Source: an uncultured Pseudomonadales bacterium (GTDB lineage Bacteria > Pseudomonadota > Gammaproteobacteria > Pseudomonadales > CANNCY01). From it: a stretch of 64,000 nt of DNA. Where the stretch lies: NCBI GenBank assembly GCA_947503335.1, contig CANNCY010000001.1:248001-312000 (forward strand), written 5' to 3'. The notes below the pieces were generated by a model, which saw only the letters and a program-made list of their open reading frames with translations, was not told the DNA's origin and did no database searches. This document shows positions 37,677 through 47,308 of the stretch, one piece after another (positions within the stretch are counted from its first letter, which is position 1; every line of letters begins with the position of its first letter). A program made the position numbers and the translations under genes.

Positions 37677-38387
37677 ATGTTAAATCATATTGCCATTGTT
37701 ATGGATGGCAATAACCGGTGGGCCAAAAGGCAAGGTTTGCCGGGGCCTATGGGGCATAAAAAAGGTGTGCAGCGTATTCGTGATGTCTTAGGGCAGGCGA
37801 AAGAAAGAGGTGTAACCTGTTTAACGCTGTTTGCCTTTAGTAGTGAAAACTGGAAGCGTCCAAGTCTTGAAGTTACTGCTTTGATGAAACTGTTTAACAG
37901 TTATTTAGAGTCAGAGGTAGAGCGGCTAAAAGAAGAGGGTATTGAGCTTAGAGTTATAGGGGGGCGAGATCGTTTCTCTAGTAGCTTGTTAGCACGTATT
38001 GAGTCTGCCGAAGCCGCGACCAAAGGTGGTAAGCTAAAGCTTGTAATCTGTGCTGACTATGGTGGTCAATGGGATATCGCCAATGCTGCTCAGCAATTAG
38101 CCAAGAAGGTGGTAGCGGGCGAGTTGCGTGTTGATCAGATCGATCAACACGCAATGGCGAGCCAGATGTGTTTAAATGACCTGCCTGAGGTGGATTTGGT
38201 GATTCGTACTGGTGGGGAGTTGCGTATTAGTAACTTCTTGCTTTGGCAGTCAGCTTATTCAGAGTTCTACTTTACAGATACATTATGGCCAGACTTTGGG
38301 CCAGCTGAACTTGATAAAGCAGTTGATGAGTTCTATACCCGCGAGCGTCGCTTCGGTATGAACGGCGATCAAGTAAAGGGCAAATAA
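37677..38387 (+). CDS. uppS: Undecaprenyl diphosphate synthase
   Basis: A 236-residue cis-prenyltransferase that makes the C55 carrier lipid for peptidoglycan and O-antigen. Motifs: MDGNNRWAKRQGL (9-21, catalytic Asp10), FAFSSENWKRP (about 56-66) and the C-terminal RTGGELRISNFLLWQSAYSE. Starts 1 nt after the frr stop. Confidence 0.98.
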   Translation: MLNHIAIVMDGNNRWAKRQGLPGPMGHKKGVQRIRDVLGQAKERGVTCLTLFAFSSENWKRPSLEVTALMKLFNSYLESEVERLKEEGIELRVIGGRDRFSSSLLARIESAEAATKGGKLKLVICADYGGQWDIANAAQQLAKKVVAGELRVDQIDQHAMASQMCLNDLPEVDLVIRTGGELRISNFLLWQSAYSEFYFTDTLWPDFGPAELDKAVDEFYTRERRFGMNGDQVKGK

Positions 38388-38397
38388 AGGGGGCAAA

Positions 38398-39231
38398 GTG
38401 CTCAAGCAAAGAATAATAACAGCCATATTACTAGTAATTGTGTTGGCTGCGGCCGTGTTGCTGCTACCGACTGACTACTTCGCCTTAGTGTTTGCTTTAG
38501 TTAGCATGATCGGCGCCTGGGAGTGGAGTCGTTTGTCAGGCATTACTACTGGTTGGAAGCATGTAGTTTATGCACTTTCAGTGTTTGTTTCGTTGGTGGT
38601 GATTTACGACATTGGCTTTGAAAAGTATGTGCCAACTAGAGCTTTATTAGAGTACGCCTTGTTTGGCGCCACATTATTTTGGGCAGGGGCAGCGCTGGCT
38701 ATTGTTGCTTACCCTCGTGGAACGGCGATTTGGTCGCACAGGCCGTTAATGTTAGCGGCGGGGTTCTTTGTTCTAATTCCTTTCTGGGTCGCATCTAGCT
38801 GGCTTCACCACAAGTCGCTGGCTTATGGTCTTTGGATTTTCGCTGCAGTCGCTCTGACTGCAGCAGCTGATGCTGGTGCATATTTGGCAGGAAAGACGCT
38901 AGGTAAGCATAAGCTTGCAAGGCATGTTAGCCCTGGTAAAACCGTTGAAGGTTTTGTAGGTGGGGTACTGCTATCAATTATTGTGGCTATGGCCTACGTA
39001 CACTTTGTTGGCTTTCAAGAGGTGACCTTAGTCGAGGCCGCTTGGGTAGGTTTTGGTATGGCGATTATGTCAGTAATCGGTGATCTGAGCGTTAGTTTAC
39101 TCAAGCGTGAGAGCGGCGTAAAAGATTCTAGCAGCTTGTTGCCAGGTCATGGTGGTTTGATGGATCGTCTAGATAGTCTTTCGGCTTCGTTGCCGGCCTT
39201 TGCGCTCGCTACGGTGTTGTTAGGAAGTTAA
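38398..39231 (+). CDS. cdsA: Phosphatidate cytidylyltransferase
   Basis: A 277-residue inner-membrane enzyme with about eight hydrophobic segments that makes CDP-diacylglycerol. The CdsA signature SVIGDLSVSLLKRESGVKD (about 226-244) and LLPGHGGLMDRLDS are present. GTG start at 38398 after GGGGGC; 10 nt after uppS and 3 nt before dxr. Confidence 0.97.
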   Translation: MLKQRIITAILLVIVLAAAVLLLPTDYFALVFALVSMIGAWEWSRLSGITTGWKHVVYALSVFVSLVVIYDIGFEKYVPTRALLEYALFGATLFWAGAALAIVAYPRGTAIWSHRPLMLAAGFFVLIPFWVASSWLHHKSLAYGLWIFAAVALTAAADAGAYLAGKTLGKHKLARHVSPGKTVEGFVGGVLLSIIVAMAYVHFVGFQEVTLVEAAWVGFGMAIMSVIGDLSVSLLKRESGVKDSSSLLPGHGGLMDRLDSLSASLPAFALATVLLGS

Positions 39232-39234
39232 TTA

Positions 39235-40404
39235 ATGAAGAAGCAAGTAACGTTGCTAGGTGCGACTGGCTCGATCGGTCAGTCGTCGCTTGATGTATTG
39301 CAGCGTCATGCTGATCAATTCTCTGTGTTTGCAGTATCTGCACACTCCCAGTGGGCTAAGTTGCTAGAGATTTGCGAACGGTTTAATCCGCAATACGCTG
39401 TTGTGGCCGACTCTGTTTTTGATGAGGCTAGGCCTGCGTTTGCTGATAGAGTTCCAAAGACTACGTTGCTATCTGGTGCAAAAGCGTTGGTCGACATGGC
39501 ATCGCATAGTGAAGTCGACGTTGTTGTCGCTGCTATCGTAGGTGGTGCTGGGCTGCCCTCAAGCTATGCCGCAGCTAAGAACGGTAAGCGCATTCTTTTA
39601 GCCAATAAAGAATCATTGGTGATGAGCGGGGCGCTTTTCATGCAAGCCGCTAAAGAGTCGGGTGCTGAGGTTTTGCCCGTTGATAGTGAGCATAATGCTA
39701 TTTTTCAAAGTCTTCCAGATCGTTGGCGAGCTACGCCGCAAGAGGGTGTAAGCAAGATTTGGTTAACCGGTTCGGGTGGCCCCTTTAGAGCCTACGAGGG
39801 CGATTGGTCTACGATTACGCCGCAGCAGGCGGTTGCGCATCCCAACTGGAGTATGGGGGCCAAAATTAGCGTCGACTCGGCTACCATGATGAATAAGGGG
39901 TTAGAGTTTCTAGAGGCTTGTCACCTGTTTAACGTGGGTGCAGAGTTTATTGAAGTATTAGTGCACCCCGAAAGCGTCATTCATTCTATGGCCGCTTACG
40001 TTGATGGCTCAGTAATCGCTCAGATGGGTAACCCTGATATGCGTACGCCCATAGCCCACTGTTTGGCTTGGCCAGATCGTATCGACGCGGGGGTGGCACC
40101 ACTCAATCTTGCTGACATTGCCCAATTAAACTTTGAAAAGCCTAATTACGACCGTTTCCCTTGTTTACAAGTTGCTATTGAGGCAGCCAAGCAGGGCGGT
40201 AGTTACGGTATTTGGATTAACGCGGCGAACGAAATCGCCGTAGCGTCGTTTTTAAACGGTGAGATTCGGTTCGATCAAATTGCTGGTGTGGTACAGTCGG
40301 CCTTTGCGCAGGGGTCAAGTGTGATGCCTGAAAGTATTGAACAGGTGTTGGCGATTGATGAGCAAGCGCGTGCTTGGGCTGACAGTGCAATAGGGGCGTT
40401 GTAG
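39235..40404 (+). CDS. dxr: 1-deoxy-D-xylulose 5-phosphate reductoisomerase
   Basis: A 389-residue NADPH-dependent enzyme, the second step of the MEP isoprenoid pathway. Visible: LLGATGSIGQSSLDVL (7-22), LANKESLVMSG (about 123-133), PVDSEHNAIFQ (about 147-157), and SVDSATMMNKGLEF (about 212-225) with substrate-binding residues. ispD and ispF, later steps, lie at 58-59 kb. Confidence 0.98.
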   Translation: MKKQVTLLGATGSIGQSSLDVLQRHADQFSVFAVSAHSQWAKLLEICERFNPQYAVVADSVFDEARPAFADRVPKTTLLSGAKALVDMASHSEVDVVVAAIVGGAGLPSSYAAAKNGKRILLANKESLVMSGALFMQAAKESGAEVLPVDSEHNAIFQSLPDRWRATPQEGVSKIWLTGSGGPFRAYEGDWSTITPQQAVAHPNWSMGAKISVDSATMMNKGLEFLEACHLFNVGAEFIEVLVHPESVIHSMAAYVDGSVIAQMGNPDMRTPIAHCLAWPDRIDAGVAPLNLADIAQLNFEKPNYDRFPCLQVAIEAAKQGGSYGIWINAANEIAVASFLNGEIRFDQIAGVVQSAFAQGSSVMPESIEQVLAIDEQARAWADSAIGAL

Positions 40405-40405
40405 A

Positions 40406-41755
40406 GTGGAGTTTATTCAACAGATTTTAGCCTTTGCTATTACTCTTGGATTGATCGTGACGATTCATGAGTGGGGGCACTTCTGGGTGGCTCGTCGTTG
40501 TGGTGTCTTTGTAGAGCGATTTTCAATTGGCTTTGGGCCAGTGCTGTTTAGTCGCAAAGACAGCCAAGGCACAGAGTATTGTGTGGCTGCCATCCCTTTG
40601 GGTGGCTACGTGAAAATGCTTGATGATAGTGAAGGCGAATTACCTGACGACCAGCGCCATATGGCGCATACGCATAAGACAGTATGGCAGCGCATGGCGA
40701 TCGCTGCCGCGGGCCCTGCCGCAAATTTTGTGCTTGCAGCGATCATATTTTGGATTTTAGCAATGATGGGGTCGACCACGGTAAAGCCCATCATCGGCAG
40801 TGTTGAGCCTGATTCTACTGCCTTTCATTTGGGGCTTACCGAACAGCAGCAGATTGTTGCTATTGATGATAAGCGTGTAACTACCTGGGGCGACGTTAGT
40901 CAGGCTCTTCTCGCTAGAATGGGTGATACAGGGCAGATTTCGGTACAGTCTAAATACTTAGATAGTAACTATGTTTACGATGCTGAATACGATATCGACC
41001 GCTTTATGTCAGGCGAGCAGCTGACCGACCCGTTATCAGAGTTTGGAATTCGCCCTTACCGACCTAAGGTTGCTGTTCAGTTTGCTTCGGTATCTAAAGA
41101 TTACCCCGCATACCAAGCCGGTTTGCGAGAAGGCGATCGTGTGCTACTGACTAACGGCAAGGTTTCTGAAGATTGGAACGAGTGGGCGGAACTAATCCAG
41201 TCTAACCGTGGTCATACTATGTACCTAGTCGTTGATCGCGAGGGTGAGCAGTTTGATGTGTCGCTAACCCCCCGTTTAGATAATGATGGTGTGTACCGTA
41301 TTGGTGTGTCGCCAGTGCTACCCAAGTACGACGATTCAATGTTGATTGAACAGCGTTGGGGGCCGGTTGCTGCCATTGGGCGAGGAATTACGCAAACCTG
41401 GGATATGTCAGTGTTTGTGTTAGAGTCAGCGCGCAAAATGTTAATGGGGCTGATCTCGACAAAAAACTTGAGTGGGCCAATTACGATTGCTAAAGTGGCG
41501 TCAACGTCAGTCGACTACGGCTTGCAGAGCTGGTTGTCGATTGTCGCGCTATTAAGCGTTAGCATCGGGGTACTCAACTTGTTGCCAATACCTGTGTTAG
41601 ATGGTGGCCATCTACTGTTTTTAGCTGTAGAGGCGATCAAGGGTAGCCCTGTATCGCAAAAGATACAGATTTTAGGGTACCAGGTAGGCTTTGCGCTAAT
41701 TATGGGTATCATGGCTTTGGCGCTATATAACGATATTGCTCGAATAGGGCATTAA
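40406..41755 (+). CDS. rseP: Site-2 intramembrane metalloprotease RseP
   Basis: A 449-residue inner-membrane zinc protease that cuts anti-sigma factors such as RseA and clears signal peptides. HExxH is HEWGH (His21, Glu22, His25) in the first TM; two PDZ domains lie at about 115-200 and 220-300; the second metal motif is NLLPIPVLDGGH (about 390-401). GTG start at 40406, 1 nt after dxr; precedes bamA as usual. Confidence 0.97.
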   Translation: MEFIQQILAFAITLGLIVTIHEWGHFWVARRCGVFVERFSIGFGPVLFSRKDSQGTEYCVAAIPLGGYVKMLDDSEGELPDDQRHMAHTHKTVWQRMAIAAAGPAANFVLAAIIFWILAMMGSTTVKPIIGSVEPDSTAFHLGLTEQQQIVAIDDKRVTTWGDVSQALLARMGDTGQISVQSKYLDSNYVYDAEYDIDRFMSGEQLTDPLSEFGIRPYRPKVAVQFASVSKDYPAYQAGLREGDRVLLTNGKVSEDWNEWAELIQSNRGHTMYLVVDREGEQFDVSLTPRLDNDGVYRIGVSPVLPKYDDSMLIEQRWGPVAAIGRGITQTWDMSVFVLESARKMLMGLISTKNLSGPITIAKVASTSVDYGLQSWLSIVALLSVSIGVLNLLPIPVLDGGHLLFLAVEAIKGSPVSQKIQILGYQVGFALIMGIMALALYNDIARIGH

Positions 41756-41757
41756 CC

Positions 41758-41793
41758 AACTCGTTTGGGCGAGTTTGAGCCAGTTCAGCTGGC
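41758..41793 (+). other. Two tandem hairpins between rseP and bamA
   Basis: AACTCG (41758-41763) pairs with CGAGTT (41770-41775), and GCCAG (41779-41783) pairs with CTGGC (41789-41793). They occupy the bamA leader. No T run follows; they may process or stabilise the mRNA. Confidence 0.4.
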
Positions 41794-41819
41794 AATAATG
41801 ATAAGTAGTAAGAGATTTT

Positions 41820-44492
41820 ATGAAAAAACTGTTGCTGAGTGCGCTAGTAAGCGCCTATGTAGCCGGGGCTGCTGCCGAACCTTTTCAGGTACAAGATATT
41901 CGTGTAGAAGGTCTTCAGCGTGTATCTGCGGGTACCGTTTTTGCGTCGCTGCCAATCAATGTGGGCTCAGAAGTTGACTCTCCAGATCTTCGCTTTGCGA
42001 CTCGCCAGTTATTCCAAACGGGATTGTTTCAAGACGTAGAAATTATCCGCGACGGCAGTGTTTTAGTATTCCGCCTGCGCGAACGCCCTTCAATCGATTC
42101 AATTGAACTTGAGGGTAACAAGGCGATTAAAGATGAAGACCTGATGACCGGTATGACCGATTCAGGTTTAGCCGAAGGCGAAATCTTTAAGCAAGCTACT
42201 CTTGATGCATTGGCCGCTGAGCTAGAGCGTCAGTACTATGCCCAGGGGCGATACAGTGCTTCTGTTAAGACTGAAGTAGAAGATCTGCCTCAAAACCGAG
42301 TCAAAGTTAAGATTATTGTCGACGAAGGTAGTGCGGCGGCAATTAAGCATATAAACATCGTCGGCAATACACTGTTCTCAGACGAAGAGCTATTAGAGCA
42401 AATGGAGCTGAAAACCACCGGTTGGTTGTCGTGGTTTGATTCGAAAGATAAGTATGCCCGCGAAAAGCTTCAGGGTGATATCGATAAGTTAAGCTCTTAC
42501 TATCTTGACCGAGGTTACTTACAGTTCGAGGTAGAATCGACACAGGTAAGCCTTAGCCCAAGTCGCGAAGAAATTTTTGTAACGATAAATATTAATGAAG
42601 GCGAGCAGTATACCGTAAGCGAGGTTGCCTTAGCGGGTGAACTAGCGGTCGATGAAAATACTTTGCGTCGTCTAATTCTTGTGCGTGAAGATGCGACGTT
42701 CTCGCAGGTGTTGATGACCACCTCTAGTGACTATATGACCCAGTTGTTAGGTAACAGTGGTTACACGTTTGCAGAGGTTCGTGGTATTCCAGAGGTTAAC
42801 GAAGATGACAAGACTGTTAAGGTTACTTTTTTCGTTGACCCAGGTGATCGAGCGTATGTACGACGTGTAGAGTTTAGAGGTAACACCAATACGGCAGACG
42901 ATGTGTTGCGACGCGAAATGCGCCAGCTCGAATCTTCGCCGGCCTCAACCGCCCGAATCGAACAGGGTAAAGTTCGACTTGAGCGATTAGGTTACTTTAA
43001 GACCGTTCAGGTAGAGACTAAAGAGGTTCCAGGAACCACCGATCAAATCGATGTTGAATACACGGTTGAAGAACAGCCGTCAGGCTCTATCGGTGGTAAC
43101 GTGGGTTACGCACAGGGTTCTGGATTGATTTTAGGTGCGAACCTTCAGCAAACGAACTTTTTAGGTACTGGTAAGCAAGTGGGCATGAACGTCAGTTACT
43201 CTGACTATCAACAGCTTGTGAATCTATCGTATACCGACCCTTATTTTACTCCAGATGGTGTGAGCCGCGGTTTCAACGTTTTTGTGCGCGAGCGCAATCT
43301 AGAGAAACTGTACGTTGCTGCCTATAGCACAAACAACTGGGGTGCTAACCTAAACTTTGGCTGGCCAGTCTCTGAGATTGAGCGCGTTGGCTTAAGTGTT
43401 GGTTATCTAAATACTGAAATCACTGTAGGTGATTCGCCTGCCCAAGAAATCTCGGCGACACCTAGATTAGGTAGTGAGATGGACGACGGTAATGGTAATC
43501 CTCGTTATGTACTCAATTCTGATGTGGCGGCAGTTCCCGAGTTCAATCCCGACGACCCAACGGACCCTAATAATTTTTATGATCTGACCATTTACGATGA
43601 CAATTCGTTAGGTTTTGACCCACGCATTTATAATACTCCTGGTTTCTTAGATGTTAACGGTAGCAAGTTTAGCGACTTTAAGGCTAGCTTGAGCTGGTCT
43701 CAGAGCACACTAAACCGTGGCCAGTTAGCAACTCGTGGTGCCTCGCAAATGTTGGCGCTTGAAACTACTATTCCAGGGTCTGACCTAAGTTACTTTAAGT
43801 TAACTTACTCTGCTCAGTACTATAAGCCGCTGTTTACTGGCTTTACATTGCGCCTAAAGACTCGCCTAGGATACGGCGAAGGTTGGGGTGATACATCTGA
43901 GCTACCCTTCTTCGAAAACTTTTATTCAGGGGGCTTTAACTCCGTTCGAGGCTTTAAACGTAATACCTTAGGCCCACGCACTACGCCTGCCGAGCGCTAT
44001 CAGGTTGTTCAGTCGGCTCGTAAGTGGGATGATTTAAATGGCGACGGTATTGTTGACCCAGACGAAGTTACCAACGAGTATGCGAACGTCGTAATTGATG
44101 ATTCGGCTGATCCGGCAGATTGGCAGTTAGGTTCTGAACTGATCTATCAGCGTCAAGAAGAGCAGCCCCTTGGTGGTAATGTTGTTGTTGAAGGTACCGC
44201 CGAGATCTTATTCCCGTTACCTTTTGTTAAAGATCAGCGCTCGATGCAGACAGCATTGTTTTTAGACGTAGGCAACGTGTTTGATACTACTTGCCAAGAA
44301 AAAGCGACTGGTGGATTTACCGCCAACTGTTTTGAACCAGATTTTAATGAGTTACGCGCTTCGGTTGGTCTAGGTTTAACTTGGATTTCAGGTTTTGGGC
44401 CACTATCGTTTGCACTATCGTACCCAATCAACCATGATGACGACCTAGACGAAGTAGAGACGTTCCAGTTCTCTATGGGTCAGTCGTTCTAA
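41820..44492 (+). CDS. bamA: Outer membrane protein assembly factor BamA
   Basis: An 890-residue essential outer-membrane insertase: signal peptide (1-20, ending AAA), five POTRA domains (about 22-420), then a 16-strand barrel ending in Phe. The conserved loop-6 motif VRGF is at 709-712. The protein is about 80-100 residues longer than typical BamA. The excess lies in acidic insertions in the barrel, near 550-600 and after VRGF at about 720-770; the latter contains DLNGDGIVDPDE (738-749), a complete 12-residue EF-hand-type calcium loop. Between rseP and skp, the standard place. Confidence 0.97.
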   Translation: MKKLLLSALVSAYVAGAAAEPFQVQDIRVEGLQRVSAGTVFASLPINVGSEVDSPDLRFATRQLFQTGLFQDVEIIRDGSVLVFRLRERPSIDSIELEGNKAIKDEDLMTGMTDSGLAEGEIFKQATLDALAAELERQYYAQGRYSASVKTEVEDLPQNRVKVKIIVDEGSAAAIKHINIVGNTLFSDEELLEQMELKTTGWLSWFDSKDKYAREKLQGDIDKLSSYYLDRGYLQFEVESTQVSLSPSREEIFVTININEGEQYTVSEVALAGELAVDENTLRRLILVREDATFSQVLMTTSSDYMTQLLGNSGYTFAEVRGIPEVNEDDKTVKVTFFVDPGDRAYVRRVEFRGNTNTADDVLRREMRQLESSPASTARIEQGKVRLERLGYFKTVQVETKEVPGTTDQIDVEYTVEEQPSGSIGGNVGYAQGSGLILGANLQQTNFLGTGKQVGMNVSYSDYQQLVNLSYTDPYFTPDGVSRGFNVFVRERNLEKLYVAAYSTNNWGANLNFGWPVSEIERVGLSVGYLNTEITVGDSPAQEISATPRLGSEMDDGNGNPRYVLNSDVAAVPEFNPDDPTDPNNFYDLTIYDDNSLGFDPRIYNTPGFLDVNGSKFSDFKASLSWSQSTLNRGQLATRGASQMLALETTIPGSDLSYFKLTYSAQYYKPLFTGFTLRLKTRLGYGEGWGDTSELPFFENFYSGGFNSVRGFKRNTLGPRTTPAERYQVVQSARKWDDLNGDGIVDPDEVTNEYANVVIDDSADPADWQLGSELIYQRQEEQPLGGNVVVEGTAEILFPLPFVKDQRSMQTALFLDVGNVFDTTCQEKATGGFTANCFEPDFNELRASVGLGLTWISGFGPLSFALSYPINHDDDLDEVETFQFSMGQSF

Positions 44493-44538
44493 CAATAGAA
44501 AGACAAAGAAAGAATACTTAATTTATAGGAGTTAAATT

Positions 44539-45060
44539 GTGACTAAGTTGTTTAAAGGTTTTGCGCTAGTAGCAGCGTTTGTATTTTCGATGGGCGCCGC
44601 GGCACAAACCAAGATTGCTGTAGTTGATATGCAAGCAGCAATGCAAAACACTCAGCATTTTAAAACAGCCCTAGAGAGTCTAGAAGCTACTCAGAATATG
44701 AAGACATTTCGTGCAGAGCTAAAGACGATCGAAGGCGATCTGAAGGCTATGGACGAGCGTCAAAAGAAAGAAGCGTCGACCTGGAGCCAAGAGCAAGCAC
44801 AGCAGTTTCAGCAGCAGTGGCAGTACAAGCGCCAACAGTTCGAGAGCGTAGCACGCAACATTCAGGGTGCAATGCAGCGCGAAGTTGGTAAGTTGCAGCA
44901 AAAAATGGCCCCACACATTCAACAGGGTGTTCAAGACATCGTAACTGCTCAAGCAATCGATGTGTTACTTCAGCGCAACGCAGTATTAATTGCAGGCCCA
45001 CAGTTTGACATCACGCCTCAGTTGACCGAAAAGCTAAACGCGGCAAAATTGGCTAACTAA
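44539..45060 (+). CDS. skp: Periplasmic chaperone Skp/OmpH
   Basis: A 173-residue periplasmic chaperone that carries unfolded outer-membrane proteins to BAM. It has a signal peptide (1-22, ending AAA-QT), the family start KIAVVDMQAAMQ (25-36), and a long Gln/Lys-rich helical arm (about 60-135). GTG start with a strong RBS, AGGAG. Confidence 0.94.
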   Translation: MTKLFKGFALVAAFVFSMGAAAQTKIAVVDMQAAMQNTQHFKTALESLEATQNMKTFRAELKTIEGDLKAMDERQKKEASTWSQEQAQQFQQQWQYKRQQFESVARNIQGAMQREVGKLQQKMAPHIQQGVQDIVTAQAIDVLLQRNAVLIAGPQFDITPQLTEKLNAAKLAN

Positions 45061-45061
45061 T

Positions 45062-46078
45062 TTGAACGAGCCGATTTACCTGTCTCAGGTCGCCACCTTG
45101 ATTGGTGGTGAACTTGAGGGAGAAGACATTGTTATACAATCAATCGCCAGCTTGCGTTCAGCAACCGCTGGCGATTTGAGTTTTGTGGCCAACGCAAAGT
45201 TAGCTGCTGCTGCGTCTGATACATCTGCCTCGGCACTCATCGTTGGGCATTTTGATGTGCCTTTTAACGGGCCTATTGTTCGCGTTCAAAATCCTTATCT
45301 GGGCTATGCCAAAGCGACCCATTTGTTTGTAGCACCACCTTCGGCGTTAGGAATCCACAAAGCTGCTGTTATTAGCGAACACGCTACACTTGGGCAGGAT
45401 GTGAGCGTTGCTGCTAATGCTGTCATTGACGCCCACGCAACTATCGGCAACGGCGCGATTATTGGTGCGGGCGCTGTTGTTGGTGAAGGGGTTGTGATTG
45501 GTGAAGATACGCGTATCGACGCTAATACCGTGATACACAAAGATGTAGCCATCGGTAACCGCGTGCGCATAGGTAGTTGTGCCGTTATAGGCGGCGAAGG
45601 TTTTGGCTTTGCGCCAACGGGCGATGGTTGGCAGCGTATTTGCCAGCTGGGCTCAGTCATTATCGAAGACGATTGTGATATAGGCCCGGGCTGCACAATC
45701 GACCGAGGTGCGTTAGACAACACTCATCTTAAGCAGGGTGTTATCCTCGATGATCAGGTTCATATCGCTCATAACGTTGTTATTGGCGAGCGCACTGCGA
45801 TGGCGGGATACTGCGGCGTGGCTGGTAGTACAGAGATCGGCGCAGACTGTACGATCGCCGGTATGGTTGGCATGGTTGGCCACATTAAAATTGCTGACAA
45901 GGTTCACATCACGGGTGGAACCATTGTGACAAAATCAATTACTGAATCTGGTTCGTACTCTTCGGGTACACCGATGAGCGATTCGTCGACGTGGCGAAAA
46001 AACGCTGCTAGATTTAGTGGGTTAGACAAATGGGTGCGTCAAGTTAAGAAGCAACTTGATGGCCTACCAAAAACTTAG
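45062..46078 (+). CDS. lpxD: UDP-3-O-(3-hydroxyacyl)glucosamine N-acyltransferase
   Basis: A 338-residue left-handed beta-helix acyltransferase, third step of lipid A synthesis. An N-terminal uridine-binding domain (1-95) precedes hexapeptide repeats (about 105-290); the catalytic His is in the IAHNVVIGE region. A TTG start at 45062, 1 nt after skp's stop, aligns with family starts (NEPIYLSQVATLIGGEL). Confidence 0.97.
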   Translation: MNEPIYLSQVATLIGGELEGEDIVIQSIASLRSATAGDLSFVANAKLAAAASDTSASALIVGHFDVPFNGPIVRVQNPYLGYAKATHLFVAPPSALGIHKAAVISEHATLGQDVSVAANAVIDAHATIGNGAIIGAGAVVGEGVVIGEDTRIDANTVIHKDVAIGNRVRIGSCAVIGGEGFGFAPTGDGWQRICQLGSVIIEDDCDIGPGCTIDRGALDNTHLKQGVILDDQVHIAHNVVIGERTAMAGYCGVAGSTEIGADCTIAGMVGMVGHIKIADKVHITGGTIVTKSITESGSYSSGTPMSDSSTWRKNAARFSGLDKWVRQVKKQLDGLPKT

Positions 46079-46085
46079 GTTTGTT

Positions 46086-46523
46086 ATGGATATTCAAGAA
46101 ATAAAAACACTACTCCCGCATCGCTACCCATTTTTGTTGGTAGATCGTGTAGAAGAGTTGATCGAAGGCGAAGAAATTACAGCCTACAAGAACATTACAA
46201 CTAACGAAGAAGTATTTCAGGGGCATTTTCCGCATCACCCTGTATTTCCTGGTGTAATGATCATCGAAGCCCTCGCTCAGGCGTCGGGTATCTTGGGTTT
46301 TAAAACGCAGGGCAAGACGCCAGAAGGCGGTTCGTTGTACCTCTTCACAGGTGTAGAAAAGGCCAAATTTAAGCGCCAAGTTGTTCCTGGCGACAAATTA
46401 GTGCTGAAGTCGCGTGTCATGACTACCAAGCGAAACCTTTGGAAGTTTGAGTGTACTGCTCTTGTTGATGGCGACGTAGCAGCATCTGCAATCATTAGCT
46501 GTATGGATCATAAGGTAGCTTAG
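46086..46523 (+). CDS. fabZ: 3-hydroxyacyl-ACP dehydratase FabZ
   Basis: A 145-residue hot-dog-fold dehydratase in fatty-acid elongation. Catalytic His47 (GHFPHHPVFPG) and Glu61 (EALAQ) are 14 apart, as in E. coli FabZ. ATG 46086 (MDIQEIKTLLPHRYPF) is chosen over the upstream frame at 46056, which would overlap lpxD. The next gene begins at its stop (TAGTG). Confidence 0.98.
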   Translation: MDIQEIKTLLPHRYPFLLVDRVEELIEGEEITAYKNITTNEEVFQGHFPHHPVFPGVMIIEALAQASGILGFKTQGKTPEGGSLYLFTGVEKAKFKRQVVPGDKLVLKSRVMTTKRNLWKFECTALVDGDVAASAIISCMDHKVA

Positions 46524-47308
46524 TGAACCATATCGACCCGCTTGCGGTGGTTAGCCCAGATGCTATTTTGGGCGATAATATCGAGATAGGGCCCTGGACA
46601 GTAGTCGGTCCTGGCGTCGTTATCGGCGACAACTGTAAGTTAGAGTCACATGTGGTGCTTAAAGGTCCCACAACACTTGGTAAGAACAACCATATTTTTC
46701 AGTTCAGCTCAATTGGCGAAGCGCCGCCAGATCGCAAGTACCAAGGCGAGCCGACCACGCTCACAATCGGTGACGATAATGTTTTTCGCGAAGGCGTCAC
46801 CATACATCGCGGTACAGTTCAAGATCGATCAGATACTCAAATCGGCAGTCGCTGCTTGTTCATGGCCTATGCACATGTAGGTCACGACTCTGTCATTGGC
46901 GATGATGTTATCTTTGTAAATAACTCGGCAGTGGCCGGGCACGTGACGGTTGGTGATTGGGCTATCTTGGCCGGTTACAGTCTGGTGCATCAGTACTGCC
47001 AAATTGGGGCGCATAGCTTTTGTGCGTTTGGTAGTGTGATCAATCAAGATGTGCCCGCTTATACCTTAGTTCAAGGCAGCCCCGGTAGCGCCAAGGGGAT
47101 CAACAAAGAAGGCCTTAGTAGACGCGATTATTCGAGAAAAGAAATCTCTGTCATTCTAAAAGCTTATAAACGTGTTTATCGACAAGGGTTGTTGTTGAGC
47201 GAAGCCATTTCTGCGATAGAAAACAGCGCTGACTATAACGATTACAAACAAATACTATCGCCATTTATAGAATCATTAGCAGCCTCAAAGCGAGGCATTG
47301 TGCGATAA
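46523..47308 (+). CDS. lpxA: UDP-N-acetylglucosamine O-acyltransferase
   Basis: A 261-residue hexapeptide-repeat acyltransferase, first step of lipid A synthesis. Repeats run about 8-190 (including GPGVVIGDNCKLESHVVLKG), the catalytic His lies in the HVGHDSVIGDD/VHQYCQIG region, and a helical C-terminus follows. GTG start overlapping the fabZ stop. lpxB, which normally follows, is not here: rnhB starts 18 nt later. Confidence 0.97.
   Translation: MNHIDPLAVVSPDAILGDNIEIGPWTVVGPGVVIGDNCKLESHVVLKGPTTLGKNNHIFQFSSIGEAPPDRKYQGEPTTLTIGDDNVFREGVTIHRGTVQDRSDTQIGSRCLFMAYAHVGHDSVIGDDVIFVNNSAVAGHVTVGDWAILAGYSLVHQYCQIGAHSFCAFGSVINQDVPAYTLVQGSPGSAKGINKEGLSRRDYSRKEISVILKAYKRVYRQGLLLSEAISAIENSADYNDYKQILSPFIESLAASKRGIVR

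Noticed and set aside
45304-45723. 139-codon minus-strand ORF inside lpxD
   Set aside because: Its Pro/Ile/Thr periodicity mirrors the hexapeptide repeats of lpxD on the other strand; not a gene.
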